From the NCBI GenBank assembly GCA_029891345.1, contig CM056993.1, positions 271,244,350-271,308,349 on the forward strand: DNA of 64,000 nt, in the 5' to 3' direction. Made by a program: the position numbers and the translations under genes. This DNA is from Dryococelus australis (lineage: Eukaryota > Arthropoda > Insecta > Phasmatodea > Phasmatidae). Shown one piece after another: positions 1-11,103 of this stretch (positions are counted from its first letter, which is position 1; every line of letters starts with the position of its first letter). Under the pieces are notes generated by a model, which saw only the letters and a list, made by a program, of their open reading frames with translations, was not told where the DNA came from and made no database searches.

Positions 1-480
1 TATCATGCAGTTTACATAGCGATAGTAATGCAAGAGTAGCACTCGCGATAGGAACTATCACGTATTACTAACGCTGTGTAAACCTGCCCTAAGTTATGTT
101 TTACCACTTATATGCTTGAAGTTTTACTAGATTATTAGGCACTTCTTTGTTTATGAATACATGTGATTTATTTTTAAATTCGTACTTTACATCTGCGTAA
201 TCTAATTGGCCAACTCTATATAAATTAATAAATGATGTAACCTTATAGCATTTAAAAACATAACAAAATAATAATGACTTTGTCATTATTTTCGAGTGGT
301 CGAAAAGCCAGATCATTTACTGTAAATAAACAGAAAATGAATACACGAACTCCTGATGTAAATTTATGTTATTACCAGAATGTTAAAACAAATAACAATA
401 TGAATTCAAAGTAGGTATTGACGTGGTGTCATGTGGTCAGGTGAGGATTTAGGTTAGGTTTGAGGAATGGTGAATATTAA
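1..480. other. AT-rich sequence, nothing recognised
   Basis: I see no gene, RNA or repeat family that I can name here. The only long frame is a 71-codon ORF on the minus strand (101-316) with no recognisable motif and AT-rich codons, which is what chance would give. A short run resembling GGTTAGGTTTGAGG lies at about 450. Confidence 0.5.
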
Positions 481-660
481 ATGTTGGAAGTTGAAGTTTT
501 AGAAATTGGTTACCCGGCGCCAGACATTATTTGCCAGAATAATGACAGTGATGTCGGTAGAGCTGACTCGTTCTCCTCAGAGTCGTTCGGCGACGACCAC
601 AGCGTAATCCCTCCAGGAATTGAAGATACTCCTCTAAAAATTAATATATTTTTTTGCTGA
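481..660 (+). CDS. Small acidic hypothetical ORF (59 aa)
   Basis: An ATG at 481 opens 59 codons ending at TGA 658-660. The product is acidic and rich in Asp, Ser and Glu (for example SDVGRADSFSSESFGDDHS) with a proline pair later on. I recognise no family. The GC content is clearly higher than in the flanks and the composition looks like a disordered protein segment rather than random AT-rich translation. It could be a first coding exon, a micropeptide or chance. The minus strand is open over the same interval (510-701), which weakens the case. No splice partner was identified. Confidence 0.25.
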   Translation: MLEVEVLEIGYPAPDIICQNNDSDVGRADSFSSESFGDDHSVIPPGIEDTPLKINIFFC

Positions 661-2529
661 CTGCACTGTGAGACATCAGAGCTCCCCACACGCCCGTACA
701 ACAGTTTACTACGTTGCGATTACACGTGACCATTAAACACTTCATTATACACTATGCGTGATTAAGGTAAAATTGGTGGGAGAAGTCCCGGGCCTGAAAT
801 GCAGTGTGGCTACCTGAATAAAATTACCAGCGGTATTTCACATCACTGCGTATTTTATTAGGTGTTGTGCTACACGTCTCAGTTGAGACGACTTGCATTG
901 CTGCTGAGCTTAACCCGTCAGTGTGGGCGATATAGAGAAAATGACACGTGGTCACATAAGGATTAAGTTGAGAAATAAAATTCACCCAGGCGATGCAAAC
1001 ACTGGGTGGTACGAGTGGCGGAGTCTCGGGAGGCTGATGAACAACGGTTCCAGATTGATTAAAGTCTGTTGCTGAGAAAATGAGTAAACGAAAGTTGAGA
1101 ACCGCCTGAGCACGCAGAATGCGATCCACGATGTAATGCACTGCACCCCTCACAAGACGAACTATGACTAACCTGTCGGGCGCGGCGTGCCAGTCGGCTT
1201 GGCGGGCAGGCACACCGCGTGGCATACTTGCTAATATAACACTTGCATCAAAAAATCCTTTGCACTTACATGTTGAGATTCCCACACGTCTGAAAACATA
1301 AACCTTTCATAATAGAACAATATACATGTACACTGGAAAGATGATTGAGATGAGGATGGTTACACAAGAGAATGAAAATTACGTGACATTACAGAAAACA
1401 CTTGAATTATAGATATTAGGCCATTAAGGCCTATTGGTAGGTTGTTAATGTGCACACGTGTCCTGGAGAAGCACTGTCGTGCATTTTAAGCCCTTTTGAA
1501 CTGAAATAGTGAAATGTGGTATCTCCTTTTGTATTCCTGCGACCTCAGCGCTTGTGGTGCTTGCGTTGCACAAGCGCTGCACCATTCGTCGCACTGCAAA
1601 AGCGCTGCCTGTTGTATAGAGTGCGCACATGTACTGCGTTTCGGAAAATTTGATGCGACGGGCAAATGGACTTCCGGGAGGGGCTGTGCGGCACGCTTCA
1701 GTATAAATAAGAAATACAAACACTGTGTCGCAAGATGTTTCCCTTTGACGACATGCAAATTGCAATTTGGTAATTTATTATCAGAAGAATTACAAATTGT
1801 TACCTGTGCTTCGTGAATTTTTTGAATCTTTTGAGGAACTTATTATATGGATTAACCTGAAACCTTACCTTGGTCCACATTGTAAATATAATATGCACAA
1901 TAGGTATATGTAATTACAAAACTCTAGGTGGCCTATCTTGTGATCACAATAATTCCAGATACCGTTTGAAATGTAACGCTTGGTTCTATATATCATAACA
2001 AATGATCATAATGGTTTTCCTTCTGATGTTCTAATCCATGCTGACGCTAATCATCTGCAGTTTTTTATTATACTATAATATGAGCGAAAATTCAGGCGTT
2101 AAATCCTGAGTAATTTATAGATTCATCTTGATAGAAGACGTATCACAAGTATCGATTTAGAAGTTCGCTATCGGAATCGACTTAAAGGAGTAGCAGATGA
2201 GTTCAGAATGTAATTGATAACATGAGTTTAAGTATTAATGTAGTATTACGAAATTAAGGTAGTATATTTGTGAATACGACACATGGGATTCTACAAGAAT
2301 GATCGCGGTTTTGAGAGCAAACAAAGTCAAGATGGTAAAACGGTTGGGTAGCTATCAGCAAGTTAAGGTAATTTGAAAATTGTACTTGCATTAATGTTTT
2401 TTCTTCAGATTATTCTTATTTCACACGCGGACGCTGAAAAACATCGTTACAGCTATCATTTATGTACACAACGTACCTAACCTAAATAATGAGCGAAGAT
2501 GTCCACTGGTTAGGCCGTGCCGATATATC
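661..2529. other. Unassigned region with several long but unrecognised ORFs
   Basis: Two GC-richer patches stand out. A 153-codon ORF on the minus strand (824-1285) is long for this window but has no motif I can name. Positions 1445-1816 are open in three frames at once (+ 1514-1816, - 1445-1765, - 1486-1758), a pattern typical of a stop-poor GC-rich patch and not of three genes. On the minus strand a TATTTATA lies at about 1709, so a promoter-type origin is possible. The remainder (1820-2480) is AT-rich and empty. Confidence 0.35.
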
Positions 2530-3110
2530 CCGTGGGTATGTTGGAAGGGTGCTGAAGGGAGTCAGCTGTGAGGTGGAGAAGGCGTATGGCACAATGGTAC
2601 GGCCAATGTTAGAAGATGCTGCGGCGTATGTGGAGGTGGAGGTGCGAGAACTTGAAAAGGTGCAGAGAAGCGTAGCAAGATGGGTGAGGTAGGTGGAGAA
2701 GTCAGGGCAGGATGATGAGGAAGAAGGGAACTATAGGCCATCAGTGATGATGAAAGAAATGGGGTGGAGCTCATTGAGGGACAGGAGGAAAGTTGAACGG
2801 CTAGTCAGGATTGCAGGATGGTGAATGAAGAGGGAGGATGGGGAGGGCTACACGCAAGCTATGTAAGGGGTGTTTGGAGGAAGAGAAACAACAGGAGTTC
2901 AGAAGGTGTGGAGGAGAACGGAAGTGGGGTAGGCAGTCCATGCTTGTGAGGTCTGTGATGGAGTGGAATGTGTTGAGGGAGTAATTGGTATCTGTGAGAG
3001 GGGTTGGTAAGTTCAGGAAGGAAGTGCAAAAGGAGTTGTGGTTGGGTGAAGGAGAGGTGAGAGAGATCGCCACTGGGCGGTAGCCTAATTGCAAGCATAT
3101 GAATGTTACC
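2530..3110 (+). mobile_element. Non-LTR retrotransposon (LINE) 3' fragment, copy 1
   Basis: The translation at 2540-2690 contains the hallmark of the C-terminal end of LINE reverse transcriptases: an AY-x-T-MVRPMLE motif followed by LEKVQR-x-VARWV, normally written as AYxxLVRPxLEYAxxVWDP...LExVQRRAARFV in Jockey, CR1 and L2-type elements. Here the VWDP segment is deleted and the frame is broken after 2692. The nucleotide sequence continues to be related to the LINE at 8749-9336 up to a shared 3' end around GGGCGGTAGCCTAATTGC (3073-3090). It is a dead, 5'-truncated copy. Confidence 0.75.
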
Positions 3111-3112
3111 AT

Positions 3113-3760
3113 GAAGGTGAATCCGAACTCGGAGTATATACTTGTGTACTTGTATCCTTGCGTACTTCACGTACCCTTGGCACCAAACTTGATGAATTTG
3201 GGCATACAGTCTTGTAGACTTTGGTACCAGTTATTAGCCAGCTAACCACTTTAAATGTTCATGTAGTCCAACTAAGTATTTGATCATTGCCAAATGTTTT
3301 ATGGGTTAATAAAGTATTAAATAATATTTCAATTTGATTTACATTAAAATTTATTGCCTTGCATTATTGGATGTAACTGCAATTTGGATTGCTTTTGCTT
3401 TTTTTATGTTAGCTTCTGTAGGTTAGGTACATAGGCATAATACGAATTTATTGCTTAGACCCATTTTTAAGGTGAAACTATCATAATTATTTATTCAGTT
3501 CAAAATTCTATGTGTACGAAGTAGGAATGTTGCCCTATTAAACTGTAAATCAAATAATTATGTTGGAAATCAACTGCAACCTACTAATTGCTTTTGAAAA
3601 TGGCGGCACACATTCCTCAAGTACGCGAGAAGTATACAACTTTGGTTACTTGTATACTTGCATTCTTCACTTGCAGTTCGGATAGCACTTACGGCTCCAC
3701 TTTCGTCGACAGGTACGCACAAGTATGTACTTCAGGCGAAATTCGGACACAGCCTGAGAG
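3113..3760. mobile_element. Possible MITE with imperfect inverted ends
   Basis: The left end (3113-3172) reads inward through TCCGAACTCGG and then TACTTGTGTACTTGT. The right end (about 3700-3756) is an imperfect reverse complement of this, with CGAAATTCGGA at the edge and GTACGCACAAGTATGTACTT inside. Several extra copies of the TACTTG/CAAGTA word lie between them (for example 3618-3665). I could not find a target-site duplication, so the boundaries are approximate. The element directly abuts the 3' end of the LINE copy on its left. Confidence 0.35.
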
Positions 3761-4317
3761 TTGTGTGACCCGACTCGTTGAATATGTCAAAGTCCTGTAA
3801 AGGATGTATTATTTATTTTCTTTATTACCCGAACATCTTAATGATTCCGTAGTGTTATAGGCCTAACTAATTGTAGGTTTAAAAATACTAACAAAACCAC
3901 GTATCATCCAACACTATAATTATTACCAATTAGCATTATTTATATCACCCCTATGTTCATACTACATTATCTTACCGTAAGTATCGTCATCTTTCAGTTA
4001 TTCTCAATTTTAGGCTCATTTTGCTCCCTCCATCCTCATTTTGCTCCCTCCTCATCGGCTGTCCAGACCTCAAAATCTCTTCACTCACTCAAGTTTAGGG
4101 CCACAGCTTGAAATTATAAAATGGCCTCTTTTTATTTAATGTACACGGTTGACTCAGGCCATGTCTCATTTTAAAGAATACCGTACTCTTTCGTACAATC
4201 TTGTGACAGCACTGTTTGATGCTCTCTCACACACACTCTGTGTGAAATAGAGACAACCACTAATATTGTTTCTCTCCGTCACGCAGAGACAACTGATGCC
4301 AAAAAGGCACGAAATTA
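3761..4317. other. Unassigned spacer
   Basis: No gene is recognised. A local duplication of CTCATTTTGCTCCCTCC occurs at about 4014-4050. The segment ends at the left arm of the large foldback. Confidence 0.5.
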
Positions 4318-5362
4318 CTGGACTGAAGTTAGCTCTATCCTCCGACCCTGTCCCGCTTCCCGCATGGCTCTTACATCCGAGCACTTGGGCAATCTATCCT
4401 CCAGCTCTGTCCCGCTTCCCGCATGACTCATACATCCGAGCACTTGGGACAAGAATGACACATGTGCTTGCGGGAGAGAACCCTGCGTGCCTTGCCTTTC
4501 CTGTTTCTTTTCTCCACATTTATAAGGCCTACTGATATGGCTGCTATATATAAGTGTCGCCTTTCTTTTATAATTTTTTTGGAGGGTAATATATTTTAGT
4601 TTTTGTAGTACAGCCCTCCGAGTGTGCAAATACGCATTAAGCGAGTTGCGCACCAACTCACAAATTGGTGTAGGAATAAGCAAGTTAGTAAATAATTACT
4701 TTTCTAATAACATAAGTCTTAGGTTGTCACAAATGACCCAACAAAGTGATATTCTTGTTATTGTAATGTGTTATGTTAATGATTTCTATTTGAAATTTGG
4801 TAGTGTTTTTAGTATTTAAGACATGTATTCCACATTCTGGAATTTAACGAGCTCAAAATCATGGTGTACGGGAGACAGTTACTTAAAAAAATGAACAGGA
4901 TTATGGCAATGGTTTTCTACACATAGTGGAAGAATACACTGTGTGTATTAAGATCTATCTTAAGCAGAGCTTTCAACTGTGCTCAGTTTGCCTTAATCTG
5001 TCTGTTAAGGATAGGAAAAATTTGCGAATTCAATTACCTGTAAGCTGGACTCCACAGTCGTGTGTATACTAGAGCCTCAGATGTTTTTTCATTGGCTGCT
5101 GCTTCATTGAGTAGTCAGTGTTACTTCACACCTGGCAGTATGGCACTCGCTACTAGTTTCCTTGCAAGTCTGATATTGTCATAGTTGCCTTGGGCGTGTC
5201 TAATAAACTATGATCCAATTGCAAAGTCAGCTTCACTCTACACGTATTTGACATCTATCTTTTTCCTAAAATGAACTTGCGAAATGTTCCCATCCTTATC
5301 TATACCCGACATCTTGCCTTATTATTAAAATGGTAATTGTGTGCAGTTTCGATTATTTTTAT
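4318..5362 (+). repeat. Left arm of a ~5.6-kb foldback
   Basis: This segment matches the reverse complement of 8149-9899 almost from end to end. Easily checked anchor words are TCCGAGTGTGCAAATACGC (4617) against GCGTATTTGCACACTCGGA in the right arm, and CTTGCAAGGAAACTAGTAGC in the right arm against its complement at about 5155. Mismatches and small indels are scattered throughout, so the arms have diverged for some time. The outer part carries a 60-bp direct duplication of a CTGTCCCGCTTCCCGCATG-containing unit (4336-4395 and 4396-4450). No transposase reading frame is present. Confidence 0.85.
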
Positions 5363-7370
5363 TTTTTCTATCATTATATTGCTGACTACATTTTTTATGA
5401 CAGGAGCCCAACAATCACCACAATGTAACCCATTTTCATAAATATTATTACTATTAGTATAAAAAATGTAATCTCAGTAAGTAGTTGCATAATTTTATTA
5501 CTTTCCTGATAAAAATTATATGCTGTGAAAATCTATACATTTGTATATTCATCGCAGAGTACTGGTAAGGTATCAATTAAGGTGAAATATTTTGAATCCC
5601 ACGTTGTAAAGAGGTAAGCAGAAGATGTTTAAATTCTCTTCACATGCATTTTGTATTATGTTTAACTATAACACATTGCATTTCGTCAACCACATAAATA
5701 AAAATATGTGATAATGCTCCTTTTGTCAAGAGCGTTTCTTTTCCTTGCCATTTATGTTGTTACGGGGAATTTCAACACTACGATGCGTGGGTGTGGTGCT
5801 GCAGAATAATAGTGTTATATTTTCTTCTCTATGAAAGACTGAACAAGCAAGGCACAGCCAAAAACCACATCTTCTGCATATGTCCTTTATTTCAGTGTGA
5901 ACTTCAATTTATTGAAAATATACTGTGACATAATAAAATAATTGCAAATTTCGAATTTGCATAGCAAATTCATTAATTCTAGCCATTAATAGTGTAAACT
6001 TTGTTACGTGCAGTGGTTACCAATAACTTACATCATCGTTGAGCTTAGTTTTACATAACCAGTGCTTATTAATAATATGGAATTACTTAATGAATATGTC
6101 TTTATGCACTTACAAAAATGTGTCACTTATTTCTCAACAACTGTTCATGTTAATTTTAACCAATTAGTATTACTGTCAATTTTTTTTTTTAATATAGTCT
6201 ATCCTTTACTTTGAAATATCTTTTTTCTTTCTCACTCAACAGCATGGAGAATGTTCAGGTGACCAGACCACTAATTTTTACATGCGTATATAGTAGTTCT
6301 AAGATTAGCAGGTATTTACAACATGCATTCTAATTTCTGTTCAAACAACCTTCTTGAAAATAGTTCAGCGTAACAACCATTGCAAACTTGGGATTTATTT
6401 ACTGTAGTACTATTATGCTCTGTGCATGTGTGTAAATAACATCTCGTGTTTTGTGTCTTTTGGAATGTAGTACCATGGAACATAAATTAAATTTTTTTTG
6501 TACTTTATTCCTTGCACTCAAATAATGATTCCCCCCCACCCACCCTGGGGTGCAACAGATGTGCTGGGGAAAATACATTACTTTTCATATATTTTCAGTG
6601 TACTAGATGAAATACTCTACTGACATTGATTTATTTTACAACATCCTGGTTGAAAGATTGGTTTTGTATGAGTTTCAAATGCAAGGTTTTATATTAGTGA
6701 AGTAAATAGTTGCTTCACGTATTCCCAATATGTAAGCTTTCCAAGCCCAAGGCTATTACATACGTTGAACACAACCTAGTATTTAGAACATTATATAACA
6801 GGTATGTTACTATGAAATTACATTTTGTTACATATTGTTTATGTGAGTTAACATGTTTTCACAAATAAAAAAAATCATACTCACTTTGTATTTGTTTATA
6901 GCCAATGTTATGAAATAACATGTACTCATGTAAAATATACATGTGTACTTTGCACAGGTCTCCGACACTCCACGATTACTAAATCGTGCTACAGTTGTTA
7001 ATGTTCTAGTGAATCTGAAGAGACCAAACAGACTCGATACAAGATTGACAAGCTGTCAATAATTTCATTGGTGGCATTTAGCCGTAAATTTTATTGTATG
7101 TAACTATCTTATAATAAATCATTATAATTTTTTTATTATTTACATAAACACACTTATCTTAGTACATATTTATCATACTTCAGTACTTTTATCATGAATT
7201 TGTGACCCCTTTCCAATTGTAGTCTAGCTGGAAGCGGGATTCATTACTGAAGGATAAATGTTACACCACCATGATGCTAACTTACAAAAAGAACACAATT
7301 ACCAAAAGATATTTCATAAACAAGTTTATATAAAGTATTGTAATACAGTAGTTTACGAAGAATTCCAACA
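5363..7370. other. Loop of the foldback, AT-rich, no gene
   Basis: The sequence between the left arm and the inner palindrome is AT-rich. I see no ORF above noise, no RNA gene and no recognisable transposon domain. A homopolymer T run occurs at 6179-6190 and a run of C at 6531-6537. Confidence 0.5.
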
Positions 7371-8065
7371 CTGAGGATAATATTAGTGAGTTGACGCTTG
7401 GCAGAAATATTCTACGTCCATCACCTTGAAAACAAAATCACCCACAAAATCCGAACCACTGAACCAAATTCAGTCAAACAAACAGCAATGTCATCACAAT
7501 TAATCCAGCAGTACAATTATATGTTATAAGTGGAAATATGAAACAAGAATAATAATGTTTCAGTTGTCACAAACAACCAAATACGGAAATAATATCCTGT
7601 AGATTGGATCTGAAATAAACCATCTAACTACATCCTTTATACACCACAAGGGTGTATTCCTCCTAATGAGTTCCCTTCATGAACTGTAATTTCACCTGGA
7701 CCAATAAATGCACACATACGTGACTGACAGTTGACAGTGAAATTACAGTTCATGAAGGGAAACTCATTAGGAGGAATACACCCTTGTGGTGTATAAAGGT
7801 TGTGGATTGATAGTTGATTTCAGGTTCAATATACAGGATATCAATTCTGTATTTGGTTGTTGTTTGTGACGACTGTAAACATTATTATTCTTGCTTCATA
7901 TTTCCATGTATATCACATAGTTGTACTGCTGGAGTAATTGTGATGTCATTGCTGTTTGTTTGACTGAATTTGGTTCAGTGGTTCAGATTTTGTGGGTGAT
8001 TTTGTTTTCAAATTGATGGACGTAGAATATTTCTGCCAAGCGTCAACTCACTAATATTACCTGAG
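7371..8065. repeat. Nested palindrome, 325-bp arms, 42-bp loop
   Basis: Positions 7371-7695 and 7738-8065 are near-perfect reverse complements separated by about 42 bases. The innermost bases read CATGAACTGTAATTTCAC on the left and GTGAAATTACAGTTCATG on the right. The outer ends read CTGAGGATAATATTAGTGAG and, on the complement of the right, CTCAGGTAATATTAGTGAG. The arms are better conserved than those of the surrounding foldback, so this looks like a younger foldback or MITE-type element sitting in its loop. No coding capacity and no clear target duplication were seen. Confidence 0.85.
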
Positions 8066-8748
8066 AGTTGATGCGTTCAAAGTTTTAACCTTGTGCGGGT
8101 AGCAGTATTTACTTTTATATTTGGAGACGGCTGCCAAGCCTTCGCCTGATAAAAATAATCAAAATTGCACGCAATTACCATTTTTATATTATGGCCATAT
8201 GTCTGGTATAGATAAGGATGGGAACAGTTTCCAAGTTCATTTTAGGACAATATAGATGTCAAATACGTGTACACTGAAGTTGACTTTGCTATTGAATCAC
8301 GGTTTATTAGACACACCCAGGGCGACTCTGCGACAATATCAGACTTGCAAGGAAACTAGTAGCGAGTGCCATACTGCCAGGTGTGAAGTAACACTGACTA
8401 CTCAGTGAAGCAGCAGCCAATGAACAAAGATCTGAGGCTCTAGTATACACATGACTGTGGAGTCCAGCTTACAGGTCATTGAATTCACAAATTTTTCCTA
8501 TCCTTAATAGACAGATTAAGGCAAACTGAGCACAGTTGAAAGCTCTGCTTAAAATATATATTAATACACACAGTGTATTCTTCCACTATGTGTAGAAAAC
8601 CATTGCCATAATTCTGTAAGTTTTTAAGTAACTGTCTCCCGTACATCATGATTTTGAGCTCATTAAATTCCAGAATGTGGAATACATGTCTTAAATACTA
8701 AAAACACTACCAAATTTCAAATAGAACACATTACAATAACAAGAATAT

Positions 8749-9336
8749 ACATACATACATACACTCGCAATTAGGCTACTGCCCGGTGGCGAGCTCTCTC
8801 AACTCTCCTTCACCCAACCAACTCCTTTTCCACTCCCTTCCTGAATTTACCAACCCCTCTCACAGATACCAATTCCTCCCTCAACACATTCCACTCCCTC
8901 ACAGACCTCACAAGCATGGACTGCCTACCCCACTCCGTTCTCCTCCACACCCTCTGAAGCTTCTCACTGTTGTTTCCTCTTCCCCTAAACACCCCCTTAC
9001 TTAGCTTGCAGAGTAGCCCTCCCCATCCTCCCTCTTCATTCACCACCCTGTACATCCTGACTAACCGTTCAACTTTCCTCCTGTCCTTCAATGAGCTCCA
9101 CCCCATTTCTTTCATCATCACTGATGGCCTATAGTTCCCTTCTTCCTCATCATCCTGCCCTTGCCTTCTCCACCTACCCTTCACCCATCTTACTGCCTTT
9201 CTCTGCACCTTTTCCAGTTCTTGCACCTCCACCTCCACATACAGGTCCCATACTGCTGCAGCACATTCTAACATTGGCCGTACCGTTGTGCCATACGCCT
9301 TCTCCTTCACCTCACAGCTGACTCCATGCAGCACCC
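8749..9336 (-). mobile_element. Non-LTR retrotransposon (LINE) 3' fragment, copy 2
   Basis: The minus-strand ORF 8810-9334 (174 codons) encodes the very C-terminus of a LINE reverse transcriptase: AYGTTVRPMLECAAAVWDLY, LEKVQRKAVRWVKG, then a basic tail with GWSSLKDRRKVERLVRMYRVVN. This layout is typical of Jockey, CR1 and L2-type elements. The copy ends in a short TGTA/TATG repeat (8749-8764), a usual kind of LINE 3' tail. It is 5'-truncated at 9336. The uninterrupted left arm of the foldback supplies the empty site, which shows that only an AT dinucleotide is shared by both junctions. The ORF is still open, so this copy is younger than copy 1. Confidence 0.85.
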
Positions 9337-9433
9337 ATCACTTTGTTGGGTCATTTGTGACATCCTAAAACTTATGTTATTAGAAAAGTAATTATTTACT
9401 AACTTGCTTATTCCTACGCCAATTTGCGAGTTG

Positions 9434-9760
9434 GTGCGCAACTCACTTAAGTGCGTATTTGCACACTCGGAGGGCTGAACTACAAAAACTAAGATATATT
9501 ACCCTCCAAAAAAAATTATAAAACAATAGGTGATACTTTTGGGGTTACGTGTATATTGCAGCTGTATAGGTGCCAATTCTCATTTTCGTGGAAAAAATTG
9601 TGAATCTATGTGCAACTTGCTTAAGTGCGTATTCGCGCACTTGGAGGGCTCTAATGCAATAACTAAGATATATTACCCCCCAAAAAAATTATAAAATGAT
9701 AGGTGACTTTTTTGGGACACTTATATATAGCAGCTATGTTGGCAGGTCTTATAAATGTGG
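9434..9760. repeat. Tandem duplication (~174 bp x 2) in the right arm
   Basis: The block containing GCAACT, CTTAAGTGCGTATT, GGAGGGCT and AAGATATATTACCC occurs at about 9438-9510 and again at 9612-9685, spaced by 174 bases. The left arm has only one copy, so the duplication happened after the foldback formed. Confidence 0.7.
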
Positions 9761-9899
9761 AGAAAAAAACCTGAAAGGCCTCGGCCTACAGGGTTCTGTC
9801 CTGCAAGCACGTGTGTCATTCTTGTCCCAAGCGCTCAGGGGTATAAGCCATCCGGGAAGTGGGATAGGGCCGGAGATTAGAGGTAACTTCAGTTCAGTG

Positions 9900-11103
9900 C
9901 AAAATTATCTTAAGGCGAAAGTCGTTTCTGAAACACATAATCAGGTGTTCTACAAATTGCAAGAAATCATGAGATAAAATGGAAATATATGTTCTTAAAT
10001 TTTGTTTACAAGTTTAAAAAGTTTTACGAATGATTATTGGTTTGCTTTATAAGTGTGACTGTAATTCTACATTAAACAATAGTTGTCATTATTTTCTACT
10101 AATATTTTATGTGTTACGTTCATTGGACTTGTCTCTATCATATAGAGCAGGCAAAAGTTTGACTCAAGTATTTAATTTATTTAAGACCTGAGTGGTGCAA
10201 TATGGCGCACAGATGGACATTGAATTTTTTCAGTCCATACATTGAAAGTTACAGCTGTAGGGAAAGAAATTTAAGTTTCATCGAATTTGGCATGATGGCA
10301 TGTGCACTGGCGCTCTCAAAACGCGAATCTATTACCCCTGCTGCGTGCTTCTATCAGTTACTGGTGGGCAATAATACACTCAGCTGTTGAAGTGTATCTC
10401 TCTGGGAAATGTTGGACATAATTTTTTTTTTTATTGTCTACTCAGTGCTGTATGTGTGTTACATAACTAGCAAAGGTTTGGTGAAGTTAATTGTATTTGT
10501 GTGCAATGGGTTTTAATTCATAGCCGTCGCATCCAAAGCCAAATAAGATTTAATTGTAACCAATAAACCTAACTAATTGATTCACATGGAGAAGAGAGCT
10601 CTCATAAATAGGTTCATTATAAAATTGCATAAATTTGTGTTTACACATTACTGTAAACAAGTAGGCCCTATGTGTGGCCAGCAACATAGATTTACTTTCC
10701 AGTTTGGGTGTTATGACTTGTTCTCGTCTTTGATGTTTAGTAAGTGCTCTCTTCTTTGAAGATATATAATTTCACAAATATTCCTCACATCGTAGCCTAC
10801 TGTAGTGGGTTGTAAATAGTCAGGTAATTCCATTTATCAGTTTCAATTATAGTTACGACTTGTCACTGGGCGGGAGCACCCGGAGGAAACCCAACCACCT
10901 CATTACAGTGACCAATGCATCTTTCTCCATCCCCAAATCCTTGCAGAGATATCACAAATACACTGGAAAACTCAATTAAAGAAACTGATCCCATAATAAC
11001 ATATGACAAGATGAATTATCCCCAGTTGTGAGAAATGAACCATTGGTGCTAATTTTATTTTTTACCATATAATTGCAGGCTAATATATTTTTTATGTGCA
11101 AAA
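9900..11103. other. AT-rich spacer, nothing recognised
   Basis: No gene or repeat is recognised. Three ORFs of 60-91 codons (10202-10390, 10577-10759, 10976-11251 minus) have no motifs and look like chance. Confidence 0.45.

Larger units (their letters stand above)
8149..9899 (-). repeat. Right arm of the large foldback (with insertions)
   Basis: This is the reverse-complement partner of 4318-5362. It is longer because it contains a 588-bp LINE insertion (8749-9336) and a tandem duplication of about 174 bp (9434-9607 and 9608-9760). The arm ends at about 9899 with AACTTCAGTTCAGT, the partner of ACTGAAGTT at 4322. The arm order and the shared outer boundary show that both arms belong to one structure. 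Confidence 0.85.

Noticed and set aside
3588-3800. ORF starting with MAAH as the missing TSR1 first exon.
   Set aside because: Only the first four residues after an internal Met resemble vertebrate TSR1; the following residues lack the conserved basic HRPGxLKQxNKxHK pattern and the sequence lies in a repeat with inverted ends.
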